This document shows positions 51,654 through 64,000 of a stretch of 64,000 bases of DNA, piece after piece. The notes under the pieces were generated by a model. The model saw only the letters and a program-made list of their open reading frames with translations, was not told the origin of the DNA and did no database searches. The DNA is from CAZYBO01 sp964645205 (GTDB lineage: Bacteria; Pseudomonadota; Alphaproteobacteria; Rickettsiales; SXRF01): assembly GCA_964645205.1 (NCBI GenBank), contig CAZYBO010000004.1, positions 248,001 to 312,000 on the forward strand. Reading direction: 5' to 3'. Position 1 is the first letter of the stretch. Each line of letters begins with the position of its first letter. The position numbers were made by a program, and so were the translations under genes.

Positions 51654-51687
51654 ACATGTCCCCAAGGGATGGTTGCAAGGCCGAAGC

Positions 51688-51701
51688 GCAAGATACACAC
51701 C
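51688..51701 (-). promoter_or_regulatory. Possible sigma-54-type promoter of amtB
   Basis: On the minus strand GG (51700-51701), ten bases, GC (51688-51689), with TTGC at the -12 position. The -24 half is poor. amtB genes are often sigma-54/NtrC controlled. A dyad CAGAGAT-TCC-ATCTCTG lies just upstream at 51729-51745. Confidence 0.28.
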
Positions 51702-51728
51702 CTACGTGTATTCATGAACCCCGCGCTT

Positions 51729-51745
51729 CAGAGATTCCATCTCTG
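51729..51745. promoter_or_regulatory. Dyad upstream of amtB
   Basis: CAGAGAT-TCC-ATCTCTG, 7-bp arms and a 3-base centre, about 80 bases before the amtB start. It could bind a regulator; none can be named from the sequence. Confidence 0.3.
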
Positions 51746-51884
51746 GAAATACAGGAAAAAAGTAAACAAACTAATAATGCAAAAACCAAATCTCGTGAAA
51801 AATCATAAACTCAACCAGCACAATTGTTTCGTCTGTGGAATTTCGTGTGGTGTGTAGAGTTTTGGGAAAGCTACGAAGCCATCC

Positions 51885-52115
51885 TTAACGCGATGCTGTA
51901 GCATTCTCTACTTTGAGGACGACCAGTCCTTCTTTGGCAACAGTTATGCTACTCATGCCGCTTTCAGAATCGTCAAGGTAGGTCATGCAGTCATTCCAAG
52001 CGTCCATATTGCGCCCGTAAAATTCGGGAAAGCCAAATGTCTCCTGAAATAGCGAATGGAAAGTATCCCAGTTGGTTATTTTATCGCTTGGAAGTGTGAC
52101 GATTTTTATGTCCAT
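51885..52115 (-). pseudogene. Barstar-like ribonuclease inhibitor, shortened
   Basis: 76 residues. DTFHSLFQETFGFPEFYGRN then MDAWNDCMTYLDDSESG is the barstar signature. The protein ends at VENATASR, where relatives normally continue for another 15-50 residues; after the stop the frame reads on into unrelated sequence. It is therefore probably a truncated remnant, although a functional mini-barstar cannot be excluded. No barnase-type RNase is nearby. It lies downstream of the GIY-YIG gene beside tRNA-Ile. Confidence 0.65.
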
Positions 52116-52126
52116 TGCTCAATTAT

Positions 52127-52363
52127 CTATAAAAATCGTTTTAACGCAATTGCTTTACCGGATCCGCTTTTGAAATATTTTTCAAGTTCTCTTGCTCGTT
52201 TTTCTGTATCGACTGCCACATACGCTTTAAGTATTACGGGGAGATATTTGCTAGTGGATATAACCTGCCCATTCTGGTGTGATTCAAACCGACGCTTCAG
52301 ATCGGGTGTTGACCCAACGTAAATGTCGTCGTTGTTCATTTCGAGGAAGTAAACGTAGAACAT
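52127..52363 (-). CDS. Small GIY-YIG nuclease-domain protein
   Basis: 78 residues from ATG 52361-52363, with GGAG upstream. FYVYFLEMNNDDIYVGSTPD with the two-strand GIY (YVYF) and YIG (IYVG) elements, then LKRRFESHQNG with the catalytic arginine, places it in the UPF0213/YhbQ-like group. Stand-alone members are common and mostly uncharacterised; some are remnants of mobile elements. Between a palindrome at the tRNA and the barstar fragment. Confidence 0.85.
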   Translation of the reverse strand: MFYVYFLEMNNDDIYVGSTPDLKRRFESHQNGQVISTSKYLPVILKAYVAVDTEKRARELEKYFKSGSGKAIALKRFL

Positions 52364-52377
52364 AAACTCTCCAGTCC

Positions 52378-52486
52378 CCCTACGCTCCAAGTGGAGCTTC
52401 GGGCGACACTCCTACGCCCGAGTTGCGGTTCCGTGCGTCAGGCCACAAAGGGGTGGCCTGCCACCCGAAGCCCGCAGGGCGTAGGG
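52378..52486. repeat. 109-bp nested palindrome abutting tRNA-Ile
   Basis: Three nested inverted repeats share one centre: CCCTACGC/GCGTAGGG (52378-52385, 52479-52486), GCTTCGGG/CCCGAAGC (52396-52403, 52464-52471) and an inner GGCCAC/GTGGCC hairpin (52441-52446, 52453-52458). The right edge is the base next to the tRNA CCA end. No coding capacity. It could be a tRNA-trailer structure, a small mobile repeat or an attachment-site scar. Confidence 0.7.
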
Positions 52487-52563
<77 letters not shown>

Positions 52564-52685
52564 TTTATCTATACGGATAGACAAAAGAGTGCCGTTTTTA
52601 GGCTGGTTGGGGGCAAAAGTCAAATCATTTAAGGCTCGCGGAGGCAGGGTTTTTCGCCGGAATCCGAACCTTTTGCGAAACGGGG

Positions 52686-53711
52686 CTAATCCTGCGCGCG
52701 GATAACCCGGTTGCGGCCGGTATGCTTGGCCTGGTAGAGCGCGTCGTCGGCGCGTTTGACGAGGGTGGGCAGCATGTCGGAATCGGGACGGAAGCGGGCG
52801 ACGCCCATGGACACGGTGATCGTGCCGTACGTCTCCCCGGTATCCTTGCGGCGGAGCTGCTTGCTGGCGATGGTGTTGCGGATCATTTCCGCCACTTTCA
52901 GCGCGCCGTCTACAGGCGTGTCCGGCAGCAGCACGACGAACTCCTCGCCGCCGAAGCGGGCGACGACGTCGCGTCCTTTAAGCGTGTCGGTCAAGCTACG
53001 CGCGACGATTTTCAGCACCTCGTCGCCGAGCAGGTGGCCGTACTGGTCGTTGAAGCGTTTGAAATGGTCGATGTCTATCATCACCATGCATAATTCCTTG
53101 CGCGATTCCTTCGCATTGATCGCCATTTCGTCGAACAGTTTTTCAAAGGTTTTGCGGTTGAATACGCCAGTTAAGAAATCACGCTGCGCTTCGATCGTCA
53201 CCTGCTGCAGGTTTTTGCGCAGGCTGTTGATCTCGTTGGTGGACTCTTCGAGCTTCTTGCTCATGTTCTCACCGCTTTTCTTCAGGTTCACGGTGGCGCC
53301 GATGAGCTCCTTGAAAATCGCCTTCACGTTATCGTCGGTGAATTCCTGGCTGACATGTTCGAGGTAATGATCGACTTCCTTGTTGTAGCTCTGGGTTTCA
53401 TCCGAGAATTCGTTGACCACGCGCAGCACTTCCAGCAGCACTTTTTGCGTGGTGATCGCCGCGTCGTCGAGCACCTTCTGGTTGCGGTTTCCGATAACGT
53501 ATTTGCTGTGCAGGTAGGAGCAGATTTCGTCGGTGAAGGTGAGTTTGTTGGCGGGAATGCTGTCGATCTCGCGGATGAGATCTTTATTTTTCCCGCTGGC
53601 GTAGTGATACCACACGGCGAAATTATCCGGCAACGGCGCGACCTCATATTTTTCCATGAGAGCAAGCGCGTTTTTGGCGTATTTAGCTTCTTCTTTTTCG
53701 GGTAACGGCAT
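52686..53711 (-). CDS. Diguanylate cyclase (GGDEF domain)
   Basis: 341 residues. Makes c-di-GMP from two GTP. The N-terminal 170 residues are helical without a known sensor and end in a coiled coil (ENMSKKLEESTNEINSLRKN). The GGDEF domain carries the active site VARFGGEEFVVLLPD (about 255) and MIDIDHFKRFNDQYGHLLGD. The inhibitory RxxD site five residues before GGEEF reads KGRD, so product inhibition is probably lost. Cytosolic. Stands alone next to the tRNA. Confidence 0.92.
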   Translation of the reverse strand: MPLPEKEEAKYAKNALALMEKYEVAPLPDNFAVWYHYASGKNKDLIREIDSIPANKLTFTDEICSYLHSKYVIGNRNQKVLDDAAITTQKVLLEVLRVVNEFSDETQSYNKEVDHYLEHVSQEFTDDNVKAIFKELIGATVNLKKSGENMSKKLEESTNEINSLRKNLQQVTIEAQRDFLTGVFNRKTFEKLFDEMAINAKESRKELCMVMIDIDHFKRFNDQYGHLLGDEVLKIVARSLTDTLKGRDVVARFGGEEFVVLLPDTPVDGALKVAEMIRNTIASKQLRRKDTGETYGTITVSMGVARFRPDSDMLPTLVKRADDALYQAKHTGRNRVIRAQD

Positions 53712-53775
53712 GCGGATTACGAGCCATGGGTTGGATGCTACACCCCTACTTTATCCGCTTTAGGTAAAAAAACTG

Positions 53776-55266
53776 TCACCAAACCGGTTTTCCTTTACCC
53801 GGCAGCCCCATTTCCTGCCACATAGCCGTGATTTTATCAACAACATCCTGTTCCATATATATTTTTTTACCCCATTCGCGATGGGTTTCCGGCGGCCATT
53901 TATTGGTGGCGTCCATGCCGACCTTGCCCCCCAGCCCCGATTCGGGAGAAGCAAAATCGAGATAGTCAATCGGTGTGCCCTCCACCATCGTTATATCGCG
54001 CACCGGATCCATACGGGTGGATATAGCCCAGATCACGTCTTTCCAGTCTCGGCAATTAATGTCGTCGTCCACCACGATCAGCCACTTGGTATATACAAAT
54101 TGGCGCAAATACGACCAAATGCCCATCATGATGCGTTTGGCGTGACCCGGATAGGCCTTCTTGATCGACACCACCGCCACGCGGTACGAACAGCCTTCCG
54201 GCGGCAGCCAGAAATCCACGATCTCGGGGAATTGCTGTTGCAGCAGCGGGATAAACACTTCGTTCAGCGCCTCGCCGAGCACGGAAGGCTCATCGGGTGC
54301 GCGGCCGGTATAGGTGGATAAATAAATCGGGTTCTTGCGCATGGTTATGGCGGTAACGGTGAATACCGGGAATTTTTCCACCGAATTGTAATAGCCGGTG
54401 TGGTCGCCATATGGACCTTCGTCGCCATATTCATCGAGGCTTACATAGCCTTCCAGCACGATCTCCGCCTGCGCAGGCACTTTCAATGGCACGGTCTTGC
54501 AATCCACCAGCTCCACCTTCGCGCCCTTGAGCAGCCCTGCGAACTGGTATTCCGACAACGTATCGGGCACGGGCGTTACCGCCGCCAAAATCGTGGCAGG
54601 ATCGGCGCCGATGACGGCAGCCACCGGCATCGGCTCACGCTTTTCCTTTACCCATCCCGCATGGTGCTGCGCGCCGCCGCGATGTTTCAGCCAGCGCATC
54701 AGCGTTTTATTTTCGCCCAACACCTGCATGCGGTAAATGCCGAGGTTGAAATGATCTTCCGCCTTGTCGCCGGAGCCTTTGGTCACCACCAGCGGCCATG
54801 TAATCAGCGGTGCAGGCTCGCCCGGCCAGCAGCTCTGGATCGGCAGTGCGGTGAGGTCGATATCCTCGCCCGTCAGCACGATGTCCTGGCACGGCGCTTT
54901 GTTCACGGTCTTAGGTTTCATCGCCATCACGGTTTTCAGCAGCGGCAGCATTTCCAGCGCTTCTTTCCACCCGCCCGGCGGTTCCGGCTGGCGCAGGAAG
55001 GCAAGCGTCTCGCCCACCTCGCGCAATTGGTGCGGCTCGCGATTCATGCCCCACGCCACGCGTTCGACGGTACCGAATAAGTTGATAAGCACCGGCATCG
55101 TATGCCCGACCACATTCTCAAACAGCACCGCAGGCCCCTGCTCCGCGATCAATCGCGTGCCGATCTCCGTCATTTCCAGATGGGTCGATACCGGCGTCTT
55201 TACGCGGATAAGCCTGCCTGAAGACTCAAGTTTTTCGATGAAGTCGCGAAGGGAATTATAGGCCAT
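53776..55266 (-). CDS. ubiD: 3-octaprenyl-4-hydroxybenzoate decarboxylase
   Basis: Prenylated-FMN-dependent decarboxylase of ubiquinone synthesis. 496 residues; MAYNSLRDFIEKLESSGRLI, GPYGDHTGYYNSVEKFPVFT (catalytic glutamate region nearby), VDDDINCRDWKDVIWAISTR and MDPVRDITMVEGTPIDYLDF are characteristic. The UbiX partner that makes the cofactor is not in the window. Its first codons overlap the upstream VOC gene by 11 bases. Confidence 0.95.
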   Translation of the reverse strand: MAYNSLRDFIEKLESSGRLIRVKTPVSTHLEMTEIGTRLIAEQGPAVLFENVVGHTMPVLINLFGTVERVAWGMNREPHQLREVGETLAFLRQPEPPGGWKEALEMLPLLKTVMAMKPKTVNKAPCQDIVLTGEDIDLTALPIQSCWPGEPAPLITWPLVVTKGSGDKAEDHFNLGIYRMQVLGENKTLMRWLKHRGGAQHHAGWVKEKREPMPVAAVIGADPATILAAVTPVPDTLSEYQFAGLLKGAKVELVDCKTVPLKVPAQAEIVLEGYVSLDEYGDEGPYGDHTGYYNSVEKFPVFTVTAITMRKNPIYLSTYTGRAPDEPSVLGEALNEVFIPLLQQQFPEIVDFWLPPEGCSYRVAVVSIKKAYPGHAKRIMMGIWSYLRQFVYTKWLIVVDDDINCRDWKDVIWAISTRMDPVRDITMVEGTPIDYLDFASPESGLGGKVGMDATNKWPPETHREWGKKIYMEQDVVDKITAMWQEMGLPGKGKPVW

Positions 55267-55582
55267 AATGCTTCACCGCTTGCGGAAATTTCTCATCGAT
55301 TTCGGCTTCCTGCCCAGCACGGGAAAATCGTTCCCATGTAATGCCGTTTACATCCTGTTCTTCCGAAAACCCGGTTGCAGCATCGTCTTCAAATCCGAGA
55401 TGCCGCACGACGCCGCTTTTTTGTCCTTCTTTGCAGGAGATCGAAAAATTGAGCACGTCAGTACGCCACAGCGCGTAACGTCCCTCGCTCACCACGCACG
55501 GCTCACAGCCCAATCGCACGCTGTAATCGCGCACGGAAGCAGGAAAATTATCGGTAGCAATCGAGATATGAAAGCGCTTCAT
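55256..55582 (-). CDS. VOC/glyoxalase-fold protein
   Basis: 108 residues; MKRFHISIATDNFPASVRDY followed by LWRTDVLNFSIS is the start of a vicinal-oxygen-chelate domain, one module long, with an N-terminal histidine as possible metal ligand. Substrate unknown. Its end overlaps the ubiD start, so it is translationally coupled to ubiD; whether it helps ubiquinone synthesis is open. Confidence 0.75.
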   Translation of the reverse strand: MKRFHISIATDNFPASVRDYSVRLGCEPCVVSEGRYALWRTDVLNFSISCKEGQKSGVVRHLGFEDDAATGFSEEQDVNGITWERFSRAGQEAEIDEKFPQAVKHYGL

Positions 55583-55630
55583 AGAGCGGATAATAGATGA
55601 ATTGATAGGGGATGAACAGCCGGTTATCGC

Positions 55631-56353
55631 CTATTTCCGATTCCGATACAACTCATACAGCGCCACCGCCGCCGCGTTCGACACGTTCAGGCTTTCCATC
55701 TTGTCCGACATGGGCAGCTTCACGAGAAAATCACACCGCTCGGCCGTCAGGCGGCGCAGCCCCCTGCCCTCCGCACCCAACACTAGTGCAGTTTTGGCAT
55801 CGAGCTTGGCATCGGCGATATGCTGCTTCGCTTCACCGTCCAAACCCGCCGTCCAATAGCCCGCCTTCTTCAAAATTTCGAGTGCTTGCGCAAGGTTAGC
55901 CACACCGATCAACGGAATAGTTTCCAGCGCGCCGCTGGCGGCTTTGGCCATCGTCCCGGATTCGTCGGGCGCGTGGCGGTCGGTGGCAATCACACATCCC
56001 GCATCGAATGCCGCCGCCGAGCGCAATATCGCGCCGACATTATGCGGGTCGCTCACCTGGTCGAGCACCACCACGGGCTTATTTTCACCCGCGCGCAACC
56101 ATTCCTGCAAGGAAGGCTGCGCAAGCGGCTCGCATTCGATGGCGATGCCCTGATGCACCGTGCCCGGTGGCAGCAACGATTCTAATTTCTTACCATCCGT
56201 AATAGTGACGTTACGATTACCCGCAAACGCGGCCTCGCCCATCTCCTTGCGCGTAGGCTCAGTCACCAGCACGCGCTTGATTTTGCGCATGGGATTAGCG
56301 AGCGCCGCCTTGCATGCGTGGTCGCCGAAGAGATAATGGGGGGAGGATTTCAT
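55631..56353 (-). CDS. rlmB: 23S rRNA (guanosine-2'-O-)-methyltransferase, RlmB-like
   Basis: 240 residues of the SpoU/TrmH class. N-terminal substrate domain (HYLFGDHACKAALANPMRKI) and a knotted SAM domain: VVVLDQVSDPHNVGAILRSA, LVLGAEGRGLRRLTAERCDF and KLPMSDKMESLNVSNAAAVA, motifs 1-3. Modifies G2251 of 23S rRNA if it is true RlmB; another SpoU specificity is possible. Located just after rpoC, with a palindromic repeat in the gap. Confidence 0.92.
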   Translation of the reverse strand: MKSSPHYLFGDHACKAALANPMRKIKRVLVTEPTRKEMGEAAFAGNRNVTITDGKKLESLLPPGTVHQGIAIECEPLAQPSLQEWLRAGENKPVVVLDQVSDPHNVGAILRSAAAFDAGCVIATDRHAPDESGTMAKAASGALETIPLIGVANLAQALEILKKAGYWTAGLDGEAKQHIADAKLDAKTALVLGAEGRGLRRLTAERCDFLVKLPMSDKMESLNVSNAAAVALYELYRNRK

Positions 56354-56374
56354 GGAAGGGATGAAAGATGATGA

Positions 56375-56416
56375 GATGAAGGATAAACAGATTTTTTCAT
56401 CTGCTCATCCTTCATC
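56375..56416. repeat. Palindrome of repeated GATGAAGGAT words between rpoC and rlmB
   Basis: GATGAAGGAT (56375-56384) and ATCCTTCATC (56407-56416) pair. Degenerate copies of the word (GATGAAAGATGAT, CATCTGCTC, TGTTCATC) extend both sides, and a T-run lies in the centre. It fills the 74-base gap before the rlmB start. Confidence 0.62.
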
Positions 56417-56427
56417 TGTTCATCGCG

Positions 56428-60627
<4,200 letters not shown>

Positions 60628-60645
60628 AGTCTTCCCTTTTTAGTG

Positions 60646-60720
60646 ACCGGCGGCCATCGGCCAGCGGTCAGTGAGGCTCTTCAACTTAACTAACTGACCG
60701 CCGATCACTGATCGCCGGCC
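60646..60720. repeat. Palindrome of repeated CGGTCAGT/GATCGGC words between rpoB and rpoC
   Basis: Left arm CCGGCGGCCATCGGCCAGCG then GTCAGT; the right arm, read in complement, CCGGCGATCAGTGATCGGCG then GTCAGT. The arms match imperfectly over about 28 bases, with a 20-base centre. It occupies most of the 99-base gap inside the rpoBC operon. Confidence 0.62.
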
Positions 60721-60726
60721 GCTTTC

Positions 60727-63700
60727 TTACGCTTCTTTCTCGATCAACTCGACATTCAGGCTCAGTGAACGCAGTTCCTTCACCATCACGTGGAACGATT
60801 CCGGAATACCGGATTCAAAGCTGTTGTCGCCGCGCACGATCGACTCGTAAATCTTCGAGCGTCCCGCCACGTCGTCCGACTTCACGGTGAGCATTTCCTG
60901 CAAGGAATATGCCGCACCGTACGCCTGAAGCGCCCAGCATTCCATTTCCCCGAAACGCTGACCGCCGAACTGCGACTTGCCGCCCAGCGGTTGCTGGGTC
61001 ACGAGCGAGTACGGTCCGATAGAACGCGCGTGGATCTTATCATCGACAAGGTGGTGGAGTTTCAGCATGTAGATGTAGCCGACGGTAACTTTGCGATCAA
61101 ACGCTTCGCCCGAGCGCCCGTCGAACAGGGTGACCTGTCCGGAGGTGCTGTGACCAGCCTTTTCCAACCAATGAACGATGTCTTCTTCCTTCGCGCCGTC
61201 GAACACGGGAGTCGCAAACGGCACGCCTTTTTTCAGGTTGCCAGCGAGTTCCAGCAGTTCCTCGTCGGTCTGCTGCTGGATTTCTTTTTTGCAATCCTTG
61301 TCTTCGTACATGTCGCCCAGGAATTCGCGCAGCTTTTTCACGTTGGCGGCTTTGCCCTGCTGTTCCTGCACGGTTTCCAGCATCTTCTGGATCTGCTGGC
61401 CGATACCCGCAGATGCCCAGCCGAGGTGGGTTTCCAGAATCTGGCCTACGTTCATGCGCGAAGGTACGCCGAGCGGATTGAGCACCACGTCGACCGGGGT
61501 GCCGTCTTCCGAATAGGGCATATCTTCGACGGGAACGATCTTCGAGATCACACCCTTGTTGCCGTGGCGTCCGGCCATCTTGTCGCCGGGCTGCAGCTTG
61601 CGCTTCACGGCCACGAATACTTTCACCATCTTGAGTACGCCCGGCATCAGATCGTCGCCGGCCTGCACCTTGGCTACTTTTTCTTCAAACTTGTGGCTGA
61701 TGCGCGAAAGCGCGGTATCGAGCTGTTTCTTCAAATGCTCGATTTCGCGGGTAGCGGCGTCGTCTTTCACGGCGAACTGCCACCATTGACCCTTGCTGTG
61801 CTTTTCAAACGCTTCCTCGGTGATCGCAGCGCCGGCCTTGAAATTCTTCGGACCAGACACGGCCTTCTTGCCTTCGAGCAATTCGCGCAGGCGGCCATAG
61901 ACGAAACGTTCGATGATCGCGCGTTCGTCGTCGCGGTCTTTGGCGAGGCGTTCGATTTCGGTCTTTTCGATCGACAGCGCACGCTCGTCTTTTTCGATCC
62001 CGCGGCGCGAGAAAATGCGCACGCCCACGATCGTGCCCGTCACGCCTGGAGGCAGACGGAGAGACGAATCGCGCACGTCGGATGCTTTTTCGCCGAAGAT
62101 GGCGCGCAGCAGTTTTTCTTCCGGCGTCATGGGAGATTCGGATTTCGGCGTGACTTTACCGACGAGAATATCGCCCGCTTTCACGTCCGCGCCAATATGC
62201 ACCACGCCGATTTCGTCGAGGTTACGTAGCGCTTCTTCGCCGACGTTCGGGATGTCACGCGTGATTTCTTCCGCACCGAGCTTGGTGTCGCGTGCCATCA
62301 CTTCAAATTCTTCGATGTGGATGGAAGTGAACACGTCTTCGCTCACGATACGTTCGGAAATCAGGATCGAATCTTCAAAATTGTAACCGTTCCACGGCAT
62401 AAAGGCCACGAGCACGTTGCGGCCGAGCGCCAGCTCACCGAGATCGGTGGACGGGCCGTCGGCGATCACATCGCCTGCGCGCACAATATCGCCCACTTTA
62501 ATCAGCGGACGCTGGTTCAGGCAGGTGCTCTGGTTGGAGCGGGTAAACTTCATCAGATTGTAAATATCAACGCCGGGGCTTCCGTCTTCGGTAGCGTCCG
62601 AGCAGCGGATCACGATACGGGTGGCATCCACCTGATCGATGATACCGTTGCGGCGGGCAACCGTGGTTACGCCGGAATCTTTCGCCACGACTTCTTCCAT
62701 GCCGGTGCCGACCAGCGGCGCTTCGCTTTTCAGCAAAGGTACGGCCTGTCGTTGCATGTTCGAGCCCATGAGCGCGCGGTTCGCGTCGTCGTTTTCGAGG
62801 AAGGGAATGAGCGCGGCGGCAACCGATACGAGCTGCTTGGGCGCTACGTCGATGAACTCAATATGATCAGGCGCGGACAGTACGAAATCCCCGTTGCGAC
62901 GGCACGATACCAGTTCGCCGGTGAGTTTGCCCTTGTCGTCCATTTCCGAATTGGCCTGCGCGATAACGTACTTGCCTTCTTCGATCGCCGACAAATAGAT
63001 CACTTCGTTGGTAACGCGGTTGTTCACCACTTTGCGGTACGGGCTTTCGATAAAGCCGTATTTATTGACGCGCGCATAGGTTGCCATCGAGTTGATAAGA
63101 CCGATATTCGGACCTTCCGGCGTTTCAATCGGGCAGATGCGGCCGTAATGGGTCGGGTGCACGTCGCGCACTTCAAAGCCTGCGCGTTCGCGGGTAAGAC
63201 CGCCCGGCCCAAGGGCGGAGAGGCGGCGCTTGTGCGTGATTTCCGACAGCGGGTTGGTTTGATCCATAAATTGCGAAAGCTGTGAGGAGCCGAAAAATTC
63301 GCGGATTGCGGCGGCGACAGGTTTTGCGTTCACGAGATCGTGCGGCATGACCGTGTCGATATCGACGCTGGACATGCGCTCGATGATCGAACGTTCCATG
63401 CGCAGCAGACCGATGCGGAACTGGTTTTCCATCAATTCGCCCACCGAGCGCACGCGGCGATTGCCGAGATGGTCGATATCGTCGATTTCGCCGATACCGT
63501 CTTTCAGGCCGACAAGCAGTTTCACCACGCGGATGATGTCTTCCTTGCTCAGGATGCCGAAATCTTCGGGAAGGTCGAGGTTCAGGCGCGCATTCATTTT
63601 TACGCGGCCGACAGCGGAGAGATCATAACGTTCCGCATCGAAGAACAGCGACTTGAACAATGCTTCCGCGGCTTCTGCGGTCGTCGGTTCACCCGGGCGC

Positions 63701-64000
63701 ATCACGCGGTAGATGTCGATCAGCGCATCTTCCTTGGTGGTGTTCTTATCGGCGATCAGCGTGTTGCGCAGGTAGGCGCCCACGTTCACATGGTCGATAT
63801 CGAGCACGGAGACGTCTTTCGCGCCGATTTCTTCCAGCTTGCCGATAGCGGCCTGCGTGATTTCTTCACCGGCTTCGATGTAGATTTCACCGGTCTGCTC
63901 GTTGATGACGTCGCTGGCGATATATTTACCGACAAACTGCTCATTGCTGACGAGGTATTCTTTCAGCCCGTCTTCCGCCAGTTTCTTGGCGATGCGGACG
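60727..64000 (-). CDS. rpoB: RNA polymerase beta subunit (N-terminus beyond the right edge)
   Basis: The minus-strand frame is open from 60727 to the window edge, about 1,090 codons; an internal ATG at 63807 is not the start, because typical RpoB sequence continues to the edge (VRIAKKLAEDGLKEYLVSNE). Recognisable parts: fork loop/rifampicin region FFGSSQLSQFMDQTNPLSEI and LTHKRRLSALGPGGL-type sequence (here ITHKRRLSALGPGGLTRERA), RPLIKVGDIVRAGDVIADGP, GDKMAGRHGNKGVISKIVPV, and C-terminal GGKSQFGGQRFGEMECWALQ. The rifampicin region carries the wild-type-like residues SQLSQFMDQ...HKRRLSALG. The first 250-300 residues are missing from view. Confidence 0.97.
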   Translation of the reverse strand, partial: VRIAKKLAEDGLKEYLVSNEQFVGKYIASDVINEQTGEIYIEAGEEITQAAIGKLEEIGAKDVSVLDIDHVNVGAYLRNTLIADKNTTKEDALIDIYRVMRPGEPTTAEAAEALFKSLFFDAERYDLSAVGRVKMNARLNLDLPEDFGILSKEDIIRVVKLLVGLKDGIGEIDDIDHLGNRRVRSVGELMENQFRIGLLRMERSIIERMSSVDIDTVMPHDLVNAKPVAAAIREFFGSSQLSQFMDQTNPLSEITHKRRLSALGPGGLTRERAGFEVRDVHPTHYGRICPIETPEGPNIGLINSMATYARVNKYGFIESPYRKVVNNRVTNEVIYLSAIEEGKYVIAQANSEMDDKGKLTGELVSCRRNGDFVLSAPDHIEFIDVAPKQLVSVAAALIPFLENDDANRALMGSNMQRQAVPLLKSEAPLVGTGMEEVVAKDSGVTTVARRNGIIDQVDATRIVIRCSDATEDGSPGVDIYNLMKFTRSNQSTCLNQRPLIKVGDIVRAGDVIADGPSTDLGELALGRNVLVAFMPWNGYNFEDSILISERIVSEDVFTSIHIEEFEVMARDTKLGAEEITRDIPNVGEEALRNLDEIGVVHIGADVKAGDILVGKVTPKSESPMTPEEKLLRAIFGEKASDVRDSSLRLPPGVTGTIVGVRIFSRRGIEKDERALSIEKTEIERLAKDRDDERAIIERFVYGRLRELLEGKKAVSGPKNFKAGAAITEEAFEKHSKGQWWQFAVKDDAATREIEHLKKQLDTALSRISHKFEEKVAKVQAGDDLMPGVLKMVKVFVAVKRKLQPGDKMAGRHGNKGVISKIVPVEDMPYSEDGTPVDVVLNPLGVPSRMNVGQILETHLGWASAGIGQQIQKMLETVQEQQGKAANVKKLREFLGDMYEDKDCKKEIQQQTDEELLELAGNLKKGVPFATPVFDGAKEEDIVHWLEKAGHSTSGQVTLFDGRSGEAFDRKVTVGYIYMLKLHHLVDDKIHARSIGPYSLVTQQPLGGKSQFGGQRFGEMECWALQAYGAAYSLQEMLTVKSDDVAGRSKIYESIVRGDNSFESGIPESFHVMVKELRSLSLNVELIEKEA

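Noticed and set aside
51669..51857. 62-codon frame between amtB and the barstar gene
   Set aside because: Overlaps the amtB promoter region, lacks a ribosome site and has unbalanced, lysine- and asparagine-rich composition expected of AT-rich noncoding DNA.

Overview
The window is a gene-dense piece of an alphaproteobacterial chromosome at moderate GC. The evidence is the order rpsF-rpsR-DUF2232-rplI-dnaB-alr, the radA-cvpA-purF block, the secA/ppiC/argJ/mutT group, a TrxR-like ferredoxin-NADP reductase, a TIGR02281-type aspartic protease and an NDUFAF5-like methyltransferase. I cannot fix the order or genus. Several small proteins are not recognisable and look lineage-restricted. Sulfate assimilation, arginine and methionine synthesis, ammonium uptake, beta-oxidation, c-di-GMP signalling and a chemoreceptor-like protein suggest a free-living, metabolically versatile cell. 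No gap between genes exceeds 300 bases.

Layout. 1-3005: the end of a sulfite reductase gene, a prepilin peptidase, a 69-bp MITE-like repeat and a Tat-exported protein of unknown function. 3011-6545: an intact 3,535-bp cargo-carrying transposon. It has perfect 19-bp inverted ends, an 8-bp target duplication and an IS1-type transposase. Its cargo is a 41-residue membrane microprotein, a small basic KGG-like protein, an OLD-like AAA-TOPRIM ATPase, a PemK/MazF-like protein and a structured, terminator-ended tail. It split an acyl-CoA dehydrogenase gene from the Tat-protein gene, and the target duplication contains the latter's start codon. 6587-15161: three beta-oxidation genes resembling the Bacillus fadE/fadN/fadA set, interleaved with small unknown genes. 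15242-18326: ferredoxin-NADP reductase, a YqhA-like protein, folD and an SGNH hydrolase. 18330-23610: the fatty-acid synthesis operon fabD-X-Y-fabG-acpP-fabF-mltG, with two paralogous unknown genes (X, Y) inside. 23793-30138: ribosomal S6/S18/L9, dnaB, alr and an Mla-type ABC pair. 30236-37507: secA, ppiC, argJ, mutT, a methyltransferase and comF. 37516-41968: a cobalamin-dependent methionine synthase cut into two genes, with an oppositely oriented aspartic protease gene between them. 42021-47884: radA-cvpA-purF and small envelope genes. 47874-52563: isocitrate dehydrogenase, a chemoreceptor-like gene next to amtB, a shortened barstar gene, a GIY-YIG gene, a 109-bp nested palindrome and tRNA-Ile(GAT). 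52686-64000: a diguanylate cyclase, ubiD, a VOC-fold protein, rlmB, rpoC and most of rpoB, which runs off the right edge.

Two themes deserve attention. The first is the cargo transposon, which combines candidate defence or toxin genes, a possible leaderless microprotein, an outward promoter and a candidate structured RNA. The second is a set of intergenic palindromes inside or between operons (20961, 28528, 36701, 56375, 60646). Each is built from inverted, often tandem copies of its own short word around a 35-50 nt centre. The one at 36701-36789 supplies both start codons of two divergent genes.
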